Shown in pieces: positions 34,953-45,329 of a DNA stretch of 64,000 nucleotides (positions are counted from its first letter, which is position 1; the number at the start of each line of letters is the position of its first letter). Position numbers and translations under genes: made by a program. Below the pieces are notes generated by a model. It ran no database searches, had not been told where the DNA came from, and saw only the letters and a program-made list of their open reading frames with translations. This DNA comes from Craterostigma plantagineum (taxonomy: Eukaryota > Streptophyta > Magnoliopsida > Lamiales > Linderniaceae), in assembly GCA_027422505.1 (NCBI GenBank), contig JAPQWV010000685.1, positions 224,826 to 288,825 of the forward strand, read 5' to 3'.

Positions 34953-35555
34953 AGGACCGAACAGGCGGTTCCGACTAGACGGTTAAAGAATCTGGTCTGG
35001 TAAATGTTTAAATAAAAAAAAAAGAAGAAAAAATCAAATGAAAAATATAAGTCAATGTAATAAATATAGTATTAGCTTATTGATAACACCTTTTTAAGTT
35101 GTTTACATTAGGTTGGGTTCGATTCGCACAAATTCCATATTAATCTTATTTTGTAATTAGCTTTCTGATCGCCCAATTATAAACTTTTACACTAATTTTA
35201 CAATTTTTTTGTTGATATCCAAAAAAAATGTTGAAAAACGACATAATAAAGGTATGAATTCGCCCCCCCCCCCCATGAAGCTCGAGTCGTCATCCGTCGC
35301 TCTGCGTCTCCCGTTGTGTGAACGAGGGAGAAACGCTTTGGAGATCCTCAGGATCACTCTTAGCTTTCTCTAGTCTTATTTGCCGTCCAAAGTCCTCCCT
35401 TCTAAGCCTTGTTTAGTCCCTTTTTATACTAGGATTTGAAAGATAACGAATCCCCCTTTTATCTCAACCAATTCGTCCAAAATTAAGGAGATTCAGTTCC
35501 AAATCAAATATATGCTCTGTCCAAAAATTAAGAGATTCAGTGCCAAAATTCAAAG
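34953..35555. other. Intergenic with poly-C tract
   Basis: AT-rich with poly-A runs (35009-35021) and a 13-base C run around 35262-35274. No gene supported. Confidence 0.5.
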
Positions 35556-35559
35556 ATAT

Positions 35560-36010
35560 GCTCTACCCACGGCTCCTGCAAGGGTTCCCACGGCCGTGTG
35601 ACTTATGGGACTTGATATTTGCCTTGGAAAGCTCCCAACGGCCACATGCATTGGCTCCCAGGACCATGAGGTCCGAGTAGATAGCAGAATAGTCTGCCAC
35701 TTGCTCTTCCTTGATCTTCCACGGCCATGAATCGTGAACAGAGAGTTTAGGTATCAACCTCGGTCTCTTGATGACATCTCGATGGTCGTGGTGCTCAGCA
35801 AAGGGCAAAGAATGATGTCACGGCTCCGTGCTAGGGTTTCCATGGTCGTGGGAGGCGGCAGAGAACCCGAAAGGCCCCCATGACCTCTTACTAAGGCCTT
35901 TCACGGTCGTGGGATAGTAACCCACAGCCTCTTTTGCATGTGTTCCCACGGCCATCGGTTAGGGCTTCCATGGCCGTCGACTAGGGTTTCCACGGCCGTC
36001 GGTCTTTCAC
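35560..36010. repeat. Cluster of CACGGCCRTGG-like palindromic words
   Basis: About eleven matches or near matches to CCCACGGCCGTGG occur in 450 bases, for example at 35587, 35718, 35836, 35900, 35944, 35967 and 35989, several preceded by AGGGTTTC or AGGGCTTC. Similar arrays of CACGGCCGTG are known in untranslated parts of plant Ty3/gypsy elements, so this is probably retroelement-derived. Spacing is irregular and there is no conserved protein frame. Confidence 0.7.
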
Positions 36011-36829
36011 ATGTCGATTTCGCTCGTTTATGCTCAGAACTTGTCTTTTTCAGTTCTTTTACTTTGATACCTACAAAACATGATAAATAGCATAAAGTAG
36101 AGGTCTTTGTATGTCTAACCATCGAATAATGCAAGTTTTATGCGTATCAAATGTACGTAAAATCCTACTAGAAATGTAAACTTATTAGCATGTTAGCCAC
36201 TTCATCTACTCAACTCTCTATCTACTCTATTAATAATAATATTATAATAGTTATTAGTATATGCCTTTGCCTATATAAAGGCATCATACGAGCTTGTAAT
36301 AAAACACACCAAATAGCCAAAGTAAGAGAGAGAGAAAGAAAGAGAAAGAGCACAAAAAATAGAAGTTTGTTCGTTATTTGCTCCAACTATAAAGAGAGAT
36401 AGTGAGTGTTTTCTCCTTTATAGATTGAGAGGTTGTAACCCCTATTTTTTACCCGTAATAAATTTCTACCCAAGTTAAAAGGGGTTAAGTTCATTTACGT
36501 GATACAAGTTCACGTTCTTCCTTTTGAATAGTTTAATAGTCTTATTGCTTGTGTTTGTTTTAGCGTCTAATTATATGTTTGTTGGTTTTACTTACTTTTT
36601 GCTCATTTGGCAAGCATTTGTCTTTACCGTTTGGATTGTTGCGGGGGTGACCATTTGGATTGTTATGTTGGGTCTTTGAAACAGTTCAAATCATTTTGAT
36701 AATAATAAGTTTGATCTGTTTTACCGAGAAGGTCTACGTTTCGAGTCCGTATAGCCCTATAAAATGAATAAATTAAAATGAATAAATCTAAATTATAGAA
36801 TTTTTTAGTTCCAATTTTCATGTATTTAT
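36011..36829. other. Possible LTR-like or promoter-bearing repeat remnant
   Basis: CCTATATAAAGGCA near 36271 looks like a strong TATA box. It is followed by GA-rich sequence (36325-36350) and, near 36455, by GTAATAAATTTC, similar to a polyadenylation region. A TATA box with a nearby poly(A)-type signal and no gene between them is LTR-like. Boundaries and a partner repeat were not found. Confidence 0.35.
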
Positions 36830-38715
36830 TCTTGAACCAGTGTTGTCAGCTGCTGGGAATCGATCAGGGCATGAAGCATGACCTTTTCTTGGCCTTCCGT
36901 CCGTCGTGGGTCGTAACAACGCGAGGTATTTGCCTATCTACGGGATCGCGTATGGAAGAAGGTGAATGGATGGTCCGAAAAGATGTTGTCCCAAGCTGGA
37001 CTGGATTGCTTATCAAAGCGGTTCTCCAAGCTATCCCTTCGTATGACATGACGTGTTTTTTGGCTTCCGAAGAGAATTATTAATGATATTCAAAGGATTG
37101 TGGCTCGTTTTTTGGTGGCGATCGAATAATCATTCGGGCATTCATTGGCAGCGTGGCATAGGTTATGCCTCCCCAAAATACGAGGGGGACTGGGGTTTCG
37201 AGATTTAAGTAAGTTTAATTTTGCCTTGTGGCGAAACAGGCTTGGCGCATTTTTGGCTCAACCTGAGACCTTACTTTCCCGAGTTCTTAAGGCGAAATAT
37301 TTTCCAGAATGCGACTTCCTTCAAGCCCCTCTCGGTGCGAATCCTTCGCTTACGTGGCGTGCTTTTTTGAGCGAAAGATGTTATTCAACATGGGCTACGG
37401 TGGCAGGTTGGTACGGGAACTACGATCAACATATGGGCTGACCATGGATTCCAAGACCACTCACTTCAAACCTTTTACGCCCCCTAACCCGGACCACATT
37501 CATATGCGAGTCTGTGACCTTCGCGATCCATCCTCAAACAGCTGGAATGAAAACTTAATCCGTGCTATATTTTTCCCAGTTGATGCCGATGATATCCTGA
37601 CGATTCCGCTGAGCATGATGTCTGTGCCAGATAAGCCGTTTGGCACCTTTCAAAAAATGGTATGTTCACGGTTAAGACGGCATATTGGGCTGCAATAAAT
37701 GCGGAGACGGCACCTGAAGCGAGTTCTAGTGCGGGCCCTCCTTCCTGGAATTTTATTTGGAAAGCACGAGTTCCACCTCGTGTTAATTTATTCGCCTGGC
37801 GAATCATGCATGATCTAATCGCATCAGCATCTAACCTTTTCAGCGTAAGTGTGTGACAGCCCCAAACTGCTTGAGGTGTGGCTTCGGCGTCGAGGACTCT
37901 TGCCATATTTTGTTTGACTGTCCAGCATCCAAACCGTTTTGGCGTATGTCTCGCCTTCCTGCGCATTTTCTTGAATCATGGCCAGGATCCTCTGAAGCTT
38001 GGATCCGTAAGGCGGCTGAGATGCTTACCGACAGGGATTTCGCTTGTTTTCTTACGGTGTGCTGGGAGATTTGGCGTGCCCGAAATAATGGATTTTTGAT
38101 CTGTGATGAGTTGTCCGGCAGCTGCATTGGATAGTCTTTTCATTGACAGGGAAGAGGTGCAAATCCAGCGACCAGAGCATACTTTGGAGGGAGTAATGAC
38201 AGGTCGTGGCGGCGCGCCTGGGAGCAATCTGATTAAGCTGAACTTCGATGGCGCCATTCACATAGACCGATTTGGGGCATCACTTGGCGTCATAGCTAGA
38301 GATGAGAATGTGGCTGCCGTAATGAAGACTTCATTTTTTTCTGCGGGATCAAGGATGCTGAAATTATAGAGGCACTAGCTGCACGTGAAGCACTACATTA
38401 GCACGTATGGAAGGATGGGATAATATTATTATCGAAGGGGACTGTCAGACAGTCATCCATGATCTTCGGAAGCGGATTGGAGTCGTCCAAAATAGGATGC
38501 ATCCTCGTGACTGTGTCTTTTTAATTAATTGTTTCGCTTCTGTCGAAGTTTCCTTCGTTAGACGTGAGGGGAACAGAGTTGCTCACTTTCTTGCTAAGAC
38601 CATGGGCTGGAATGCAGAGGAAAGTTCCCCACCAACCCAATCGTTGCAAACATTCTGTATGAGGATTATCTTCATATATGAAAGACTTTTTTTTCTTTTC
38701 AAAAAAAAAAAAATA
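36830..38715 (+). pseudogene. 5'-truncated LINE (L1-type) remnant: RT end, zf-RVT and RNase H
   Basis: In changing frames one reads the reverse-transcriptase C-terminus (VLQAIPSYDMTCF), then RLCLPKIRGGLGFRDL and FNFALWRNRLG, typical of plant non-LTR elements. Then comes a zf-RVT finger (NCLRCGFGVEDSCHILFDCP), and an RNase H domain with LNFDGAI and the later EGDCQTVIHDL and RREGNRVAHFLAK. Stops and shifts occur at about 37080, 37440, 37855, 38130 and 38365. The A-run at 38701-38713 fits the 3' tail. The front of the element, including the endonuclease, is missing, as expected for 5' truncation. Confidence 0.85.
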
Positions 38716-38742
38716 CATGTTCACGTGTCTTTTGATCAAATG

Positions 38743-38761
38743 AAAAGCGAGCTCATGTTTC
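38743..38761. repeat. Left target duplication of the SINE
   Basis: AAAAGCGAGCTCATGTTTC, matched by AAAAGCGAGCTATGTTTC at 39075-39092 with a single-base difference. Confidence 0.85.
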
Positions 38762-39074
38762 TTTTTTTTTTAACTGTCCCGAGGTATCCCCAAACAGCCT
38801 GGCTATGGGCTAGTCCCTGCCAGCCGTGGGCCTTATAACGCCACACAAACTTGGCAAGGCGGGGGCTATTAGCGCCACACATTCCAGAGATGGGACTAAT
38901 CTTCGGGCCAGATGAACACATCCCAAATTCACCCGACATCGATAGTCATGAGGTATAACCCTCATGGGGACTTCCCAAAGTAATGTGGGAGGTAGGGTTC
39001 GAACCCCTGACCTCCTAATCACATGCACTTTGGGGCCTCCCCCTCAGCCAGTAGAGCTGAAGGGTCATTTGGCA
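38762..39074 (-). mobile_element. tRNA-derived SINE, 313 bp, minus strand
   Basis: On the minus strand the head contains TGGCTGAGGGGG (39050-39039), matching the pol III A box TRGCNNAGNNGG, and about 35 bases on GGTTCGAACCC (39006-38995), matching the B box. The tail at 38762-38771 is poly(A) on the minus strand. A target duplication of 18-19 bp flanks it. Promoter boxes, A tail and long duplication together define a SINE mobilised by LINE machinery. It sits 45 bases past the poly(A) of the LINE remnant. Confidence 0.88.
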
Positions 39075-39092
39075 AAAAGCGAGCTATGTTTC

Positions 39093-39859
39093 GCAAAAAT
39101 TATTTTGGGTACAAATTAACGGTAAAGTAAAAAAGTTAAATAACATACTATCCACGCAAATGAAAAGAATATCTGAATACACGATTCACACGAATAAAAG
39201 TACGGTGATACACAATTTGAAAAATTAATAATTTGAGTAACCACCATTCTATTTTACGGTGTTTTTCAATCTGCGTGATTGTGTTGGTGGCCCCCGGAAC
39301 ATCAATATTGTAATCCCGAGGCCGAATTGAAGATCGCTAGTTTTAGTTTGACCCTTATTTTTTCATCAACTCATTTTGGGGATCGTTTCTGCAAATTTCA
39401 AATCAGTTCAAGAACTAAAAACAATCCGATAGTCAAAGAATTAGATCGATTTCAGACATATATAAATTCATGGGACGAATAAGTTCGAAATCGGACGTGG
39501 TTCCACAACCAATTTTATTAAGATCGGCACAAAAAATGAAGTGTTGTTATTTTTCCTCTCTCCTCATTTGACCGTTGTTGAGTTAGTGGTTAGGGAAGTT
39601 CTATATATATATATATATAATATATATTATATATATATATATGTATCATACACTGTATTTTAATTCAATATAGAGCGACATCATTTATACAAAATAATTC
39701 AACTTATAAACAAATAAGTATACCACTAATTAAAATAGTATGAAAATTATATATAAGAAATATCATGTCTATTTCAATTTACGCAATGTCTACTTTTGCA
39801 AATTCATTTTTACAATCCAATAATGGAATGACTATATCATCTAACACCCAAATTGCATA
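39093..39859. other. Intergenic with TA microsatellite
   Basis: AT-rich. An interrupted TA tract of about 40 bases lies at 39602-39643. No gene supported. Confidence 0.5.
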
Positions 39860-40179
39860 CAGCTGACTAACTAACTCCAACACGATTAGTGCTGTTTCAA
39901 AAGTCAACGCATTTTAAAGTATTCATCAATAAAAAAAAAATAATTTTTAATCATATTACGATTTGAGTACAAAAATATATAACTTAATAATTGTCGACTA
40001 CAGTACATCATTATCGCGTCCTTGTTCCTAAGCTTCAACGAAAAGACATGCATCATTATCTTTGGATTATAAAGACTTAATCGGCTACATTATTTCAGAG
40101 AACTTAACCTCAGTTTCAAACATGGTAGCAAGTACAATTAGTACAAGTTTTAAAGTCAACCATATAAGTACCAAACCTT

Positions 40180-40189
40180 CTATAAATAG
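40180..40189 (+). promoter_or_regulatory. TATA box of arabinogalactan-peptide gene 2
   Basis: CTATAAATAG about 100 bases before the ATG at 40281, at the same place as the TATA-like word in copy 1. Confidence 0.75.
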
Positions 40190-40280
40190 AAACACACATG
40201 CAAAACCCAGAACAAACATCCGTCATCACATAATATTACTATTCACATCCTCATAAGCAAACCAAATTTATTTAGTTTCC

Positions 40281-40529
40281 ATGGCTAGCTTTAAGCTCAT
40301 TTTTTCGCACATGGCTATTATTGCCCTAATTCTTGCATCATTTGTTGCTGCTCATGAAGGCCACGACCATAGTCAAATGGGTCCCGCCCCGAGCCCTTCA
40401 TATATGAAGCCAGGTCAGCCTCGGCTCCACCGCCTAAGCCGTCGGGCTCATAGTTTCTACACCATCAATGGTTGTGGGATTCTTAGCATTTATCGTTTCT
40501 TTCATGGGATTAACTGAAGAAAGATTTAA
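40281..40529 (+). CDS. Arabinogalactan peptide, copy 2, with frame breaks
   Basis: MASFKLIFSHMAIIALILAS forms the signal peptide, followed by HEGHDHSQMGPAPSPS. The frame shown ends at 40517 with a non-conserved tail. In the shifted frame the sequence reads SAPPPKPSGS and, after another one-base gap near 40453, a hydrophobic GPI-type tail with PSMVVGFLAFIVSFMGL, equal to copy 1. At least two one-base losses are needed to restore it. It is either a decayed duplicate or damaged by base-calling errors. Product and location as for copy 1. Confidence 0.65.
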
Positions 40530-40885
40530 GGAATTTTTTTTTTTAAAGTTTGTCTTCTATGGTTCTTTATTTTCGTTCTATGTCTTCATACATGCGGGTT
40601 GTGTCGGAATATTCTACTTCAAATCTAGTTTGTTGTGATCGGCACTTATAATGTTTGATTAATGCCGGACTATAGTTGAATAGAATGTTCGCCTCTCATT
40701 TTCTTTTTCTTTTTTGTAATGTTCTTCGTTTTCACTTTTGATATTTTTCTTGTACATCGTGCTATGTTTGTTACTTTGTGGTATAAAATAATTATTCGTT
40801 AAAGATTATAAGTTATTCGATGGTGGTTTTGCATTTCGTCATTTTTGGCTTAGTAAGACATGATTATATTAGAAATCGTGAGTTA

Positions 40886-40941
40886 TATTAGAAATGGATG
40901 GTTCTTCCTAAACCAATTTTTGATAGGAGGAGAATGCCTAT

Positions 40942-41001
<60 letters not shown>

Positions 41002-41256
41002 TACTGGCTCGAAGAGCTTGAATTAGCCGATTTGGGACAAACCCCATTTTTATAATCTCAACACGCCCCCTCGCGTGTGGTATGATGACCTAATACGTGG
41101 ACATAATTGTGCTGAGCTGAATCAAACTCGTTCTGATACCATATTAGAAAACGAGGGATCCTTAAAACCAATTGCATGAGAAAAATGCCTCTATATAACC
41201 GGCTCGAAGAGCTAGAATTAGTCTATGGGACAAACCCTATTTTTATAATCTCAACA
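40886..41256 (-). mobile_element. TRIM retroelement, minus strand, with microsatellite inside its 3' LTR
   Basis: On the minus strand the 5' LTR (41256 to about 41146) starts TGTTGAGATTATAAAAAT and ends next to TGGTATCAGAACGAG, a Met-tRNA-type primer site (41145-41131). About 70 bases later, after the purine-rich CGCGAGGGGGCG, the 3' LTR repeats TGTTGAGATTATAAAAAT, GGGTTTGTCCC and AGCTCTTCGAGCC. The 3' LTR is stretched by a TA/TG microsatellite and ends at 40886. Flanks AGTTA (40881-40885) and ACTTA (41257-41261) may be an imperfect target duplication. No coding capacity, as in TRIMs. Confidence 0.78.
40946..40999. repeat. Compound (TA)n(TG)n microsatellite
   Basis: About 25 bases of TA followed by about 29 bases of TG, inside the TRIM 3' LTR. 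The other LTR has only TATATA at the matching point. Confidence 0.95.
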
Positions 41257-41261
41257 ACTTA

Positions 41262-42258
41262 ATTAAGGATTGATTATAAAATGACTCTCCTGATATGAGA
41301 TTTTGTACTACTATTAAGTTAGCCTAAAACTTAATCAAGTTCTTTCATGTTTTATTGGTTACGTGTGATGTATCTATATATATCTTGATAGTTCCAATAT
41401 GTTGATAAAGTAACTTCTCGTTAAGAAATAAGGCATACAAGTTTAATCAAATTCTTTCTTTCTTCACTTTCTTGGTTTTGTGTGATGTATGTAATATATA
41501 TTTTACTGGAGTCATAGTTTCAATATACATTAGAGATAAAGTAATTTTGCTTCATAGTAAACCAAAAAAAAAGAATAAAAGGCAAACCATACACGTTTAC
41601 TATAGTTGCTTTTGTTAGTCGTAAATATGTACAATGTCATAATGGGTGATGCAACTTGCCTGGAGGTAGCAATTAAATTAATTGTCATAATGATAGATTT
41701 TTAATTGTCGTCAATGATAACATTAAATTAGAGAAATGAGTTGATATTAATGTGGGAGGACTTTTTAACGAGCACGTTTACTTTTAAACTTTCCATTGAT
41801 ATGGCAACACGAGATAACTATCGTAAATATAAATTAGAAAAAAGGTGAGCACTTTTTGACCTTTTTCTAGAAAAGACTAGCAGATTTACACGGTAGGCAT
41901 GATTTGGAGACGAATAACTTGGTTCTTTAGTAACTTCGTTTCCTGTCTCCGATTGTTACTATATACTTAAGTTTAACATGTATACTTTGTCTTCTTTAAT
42001 ATCATCAATCTTTGTTCTGTTTTATGCAAAAGCAAAACATAAATACCAATCAATCTTCCTAATATCTGTATTAACTTTCAAGATATTTCGGACTAATTCG
42101 TTTGCCTATTTTATCCTGGTAAATTAACCAATTTAACCCTAATCAGTTGACTTTCAAGACATTTCGGACTACGTTTTGCCTAGTTTATCCATATGGTAAA
42201 ATAATAATAATGTAACCCTAATCATGTAAAGGTCTTCCAATCACATTACACACATCAT
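41262..42258. other. 3' part of duplicated block and spacer
   Basis: Includes the distal end of duplicated copy 2 (to about 41825). The rest is AT-rich. CTTTCAAGA(C/T)ATTTCGGACTA occurs twice near 42076 and 42151, each followed by GTTTGCCTA-type words. No gene supported. Confidence 0.5.
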
Positions 42259-42943
42259 GTGTTTGTAAATGCGAAAAGCGAGCCGAGGCGATTTTCGGAT
42301 CGACTAAAGTAAGCGAGCCTAGGCGAAAAGCGAAGTGCCTAGACGAATTTAAATAATAAATATCTATCAATTTCCAAAGTTTTGTGTCTAACTAGTTATA
42401 TTTCTAATTCCATTTAATAACCAAACAATATTAAATGGCTTGTACCTAGGTTTTGGAGCTTATAGGGTTAGGAAATTTAATTTTTTTAAATCTAGGATTA
42501 TGATCTTTTTAACTACTAGTACTCCTTGCACTTATTAAAATTGATTAGGCCACTACAATATTTTTATATTATATTTACTAACATTCACTTGAAAAGCCCA
42601 AGCCCATTAAATTAGGGTTCATCATCTTCCTCAAGTCATCAGCACTTCACGCCCATCCACACATTCTCCTACATTCAGCTGTCAGGGCCGAGATATCAGC
42701 CGTGAAGCCAAGATATCGGCTGCTCCGGCCCCACCCAGCCGAGATCTCACCGATCAGGCCGAAATTCCGGCCGAAAAACTATGCCTGTTGGATAGTCGAC
42801 GGAGGCGGTTGACTCTCGCCTTGGCCAAGGCGGTCGCTAGGCATGAGAGTCGAACGCCTGAATGATTTCGCATCGCCTGAGCATTTTTCGGCCGACTAGA
42901 GGAAGCGTTCGCCTAGGCGCGCCTAGGCGATCGCTTTTCAAAC
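42259..42943. mobile_element. GC-ended hAT-like element
   Basis: The left end GTGTTTGTAAATGCGAAAAGCGA and the right end (reverse complement GTTTGAAAAGCGATCGCC) share GTTTG...GAAAAGCGA. Outside are CACATCAT (42251-42258) and CACATGAC (42944-42951), an 8-bp pair with two mismatches. Near the right end are many GCCTAGGCG palindromes and the words GCCGAGATATC and AAGATATCGGC, also found at the ends of the element at 33937. No transposase frame is present. Confidence 0.55.
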
Positions 42944-43025
42944 CACATGACACAAGAAGGATAATTAAACCAATTCCAACGGCATTAGAAATTCCACAGC
43001 AATTCCCATTTAAAGAAAACCAACT

Positions 43026-43172
43026 AGGTGCGTTTGGTCCGCGGAATTCGATGCGGAAAAGAAAAGAAAATTGTGATAAATACGCATTAAATCATTGTAC
43101 ATTACTCTTCACGTGTCGTACCATTCCACTTTTCCTTTCTTTCCACGTCAGAAATCCGTAAACCCAACGGAA
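43026..43172. mobile_element. Diverged Tourist/Harbinger-type MITE
   Basis: GGTGCGTTTGGTCCGCGGAA, TGCGGAAAAGAAAAG, AATCATTGT and GTGTCGTACCATTCCACTTT match the intact element at 62742-62884 in order and spacing. The right terminus has decayed. It ends about 50 bases from the stop codon of the WD40 gene, probably inside its 3' untranslated region. Confidence 0.75.
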
Positions 43173-43224
43173 AAAAAGCGTCAACCAACAACCGTTACCA
43201 TTAATCCAAAGTAAGATATTAACT

Positions 43225-44973
43225 CTAAACCCAAAACTTCCAAACCCTAACATCAAAATCCAAACTCCCACTATAGACCATATAACACTTGCCTCTATCA
43301 TCTTCTTCCTCACTAAGATTCTCAAACTAGAAGCAGACAAACACTTGATCGGACCATTATGCCCCTCCAACACAGCCAAACAACAATGACGATTAACATC
43401 TTCTTTCCTTCTCCAAACCTAACCGTTCTATCGGCCGACCACTAAGCAACAAATCACCCACAACAGCCAAACAAAGTATAGCCTTCTTATGTCCCCTTAA
43501 AGCTCCAAACACAGCAACATTATTATTACACCCTTCTTCTTTCTCTAAACCTCCCCACACTATAATCGACCTATCGCACGCCCCCGAATAAAGGAAAGAC
43601 CCATCGCTGCTCAAAGCCAATGCATTCACCGCAGACTTGTGCTCCTCTAGCGTGAATATCAACGAGTGCTTCGTTTTATTATTACCACCTTTTTCGACGC
43701 TGCTGTTCTTTCTCCATGCTTTGATGGTCTTATCAGCCGAGGCAGTTAATACGGTTACTTTTCCATTTTTGGACAGTACGATAACTGAGTTTATCGCATC
43801 TTCGTGGGCGTTTCCGTATGGATTCTAAGCACTTGAAGTCCGAAGTTCGCCATATTTTTAGGGTTCGATCCCACGAAACTGAGTAGAGAAAAGCGCCGTC
43901 GGGCGATAGGGTTAGGGAGGAGACGGCGTCGACGTGGTGGACCCACGTGCTTGTCTTGTGCCTTCTTATTTGGACATAGTTGTCGGCTGAGAAGAGGCTT
44001 GTGCAACGGTCGTTTAAGGTTGGGAGGGTGTGATTAGCTTGTAATGATGGTTGTGCGTTTTCTGTGCTAATGATGATGAGGAGTTTTGCTGCAAATTGAA
44101 GATAAGATAGATTGAGAAGAAGTTACTGATGTATATTTATCGAGTTATATAGGCTAAAATGCTTCAGAGCACGAAGCTAATACTACATATTCCAAGGTTG
44201 ACTGAAAATGACAAGCATTGTAGGGCGGTTGGTAGTATTTTATCACCATGATGCGCGGTAATAAGCTGTATCCACTTCCAGTTAATTATATCAAATATAA
44301 TTTAAAAGAGTGAAATGAAAGAACATATCTTTTTTACCATAAGGTTCATTCATGATGCATGATTTACCAAACCCCAATAATAAAGATGACTAAAAATTTA
44401 AAGAAATGAATTAATAATATCTGCCTTCCACTTACAATTTTATCACTTGCATCAATCTTCCACACGCGAATCTTATGATCATGGTGCGCTGTAATAAGCT
44501 TATTATCTCTTCCAAAACCACCATCGACTTCACGGCGCTGTGCCCTTCAACCACCGTTGATGAAGAAATCATATTCATCCGACGGCTACAATCTAATATC
44601 ATCCTTGGGTCCCACGCGAGAATCTCACCGTTGGATCCACCGCTGAAGAGGATTTTTTCCGGCGAGGCGAGCGAAAATACCTGAGAACTGTGGCCTTTGA
44701 GGGTAGCTAAGGTTGATATCGGAGGGTAGTTTGGGAATTTGACGACGATGGCGTTGCTAGGGAAGGTATGAAAGGTAGGCTTCTCTGCGAAGAGAAGGAT
44801 GAGTTCGTGGAAGAATCTGTTGCTGAGTTTATGCTGTTGTTGTAATAATTGGTCTTTTGTGATGTTGACGATGATGGATAGTTATCGTCTTCAATGATGA
44901 TTGAGTGGTCGTCTTTGGCTGTGCTGTTTAAGGGCAAAGGACATGGACAAGGAAGAAATTTGCAGCTTCCCAT
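43225..44973 (-). CDS. JGB-like: JINGUBANG-like WD40 repeat protein, 2 exons, about six frame breaks
   Basis: Exon 1 is 44973-44436 and exon 2 is 44088-43225 on the minus strand, joined by GTAAGT and TTGCAG splice sites. The low-complexity N-terminus (MGSCKFLPCPCPLP, then Ser/Asn-rich) leads to STLATLKGHSSQVFSLAS and about seven WD repeats: KIRVWKIDAS, WVHHVDAVSSLTLSPDG, SVSWDRTLKIW, ASADKTIKAWRKN, SGACDRSIIVWGG, LRGHKKAILCLAV and YSGSLDFDVRVW. JINGUBANG regulates pollen germination and jasmonate levels in Arabidopsis; plant homologues are cytosolic or nuclear scaffolds. Frame breaks lie near 44715, 44543, 43821, 43437, 43419 and 43325, each explained by one base, mostly in short homopolymers. 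The coding pattern between breaks is otherwise good, so I call a gene with errors or a very young pseudogene. Confidence 0.85.
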
Positions 44974-45329
44974 CTTTTATTTTCACCTTTTTCTTTAATC
45001 TTTGTGGTTTTTTTTTTTAAGATGAGATATTTAGATCGATCGTTTATTATTTATAAGCAATTCAAGTGCCCCATGAGTCGGCGAAGGTAGTGTATACAGT
45101 AGATGCGCCATCTAGCGTGAGTATGACGTGATGTGATTCGTGTCTGTGTGTGTGTGTATGATAAAGGTGTGTTTATAGTGTGCTCACCTTATTTATTCTC
45201 AAATATGCTTTTTTTTCGATATCGAGTCGTCAAATTGGATTTGTAATTAAAATGGATGTTGCTGTGATTCGTATAGGTTCGTTTAATGAATTGGGTGACT
45301 TGGATCAAGATTCAATTTAGCTGTGGGTT
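44974..45329. other. Upstream region of the WD40 gene
   Basis: Should hold the JINGUBANG-like promoter and leader. A TG-rich tract (45145-45158) is followed by TTTATAGTGTGCTCACCTTA, similar to the ends of the foldback family. No gene supported. Confidence 0.5.

Larger units (their letters stand above)
39860..41825 (+). repeat. Duplicated block, copy 2 (arabinogalactan-peptide locus)
   Basis: Partner of 31620-32892 in the same orientation, 8.2 kb away. It is longer because a TRIM and surrounding sequence (about 40880-41610) separate the gene's 3' flank from the distal shared words GTCATAATGGGTGATG and ACGTTTACTTTT. Confidence 0.82.

Noticed and set aside
35560..36010. CRISPR-like array of short palindromic repeats
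   Set aside because: The window is plant nuclear DNA, spacing is irregular and the repeat units are only 9-12 bases and variable.
38990..39055. A tRNA gene suggested by GGTTCGAACC and an A-box-like word
   Set aside because: No acceptor or anticodon stems can be folded. The A tail and the 18-19-bp flanking duplication show a SINE instead.
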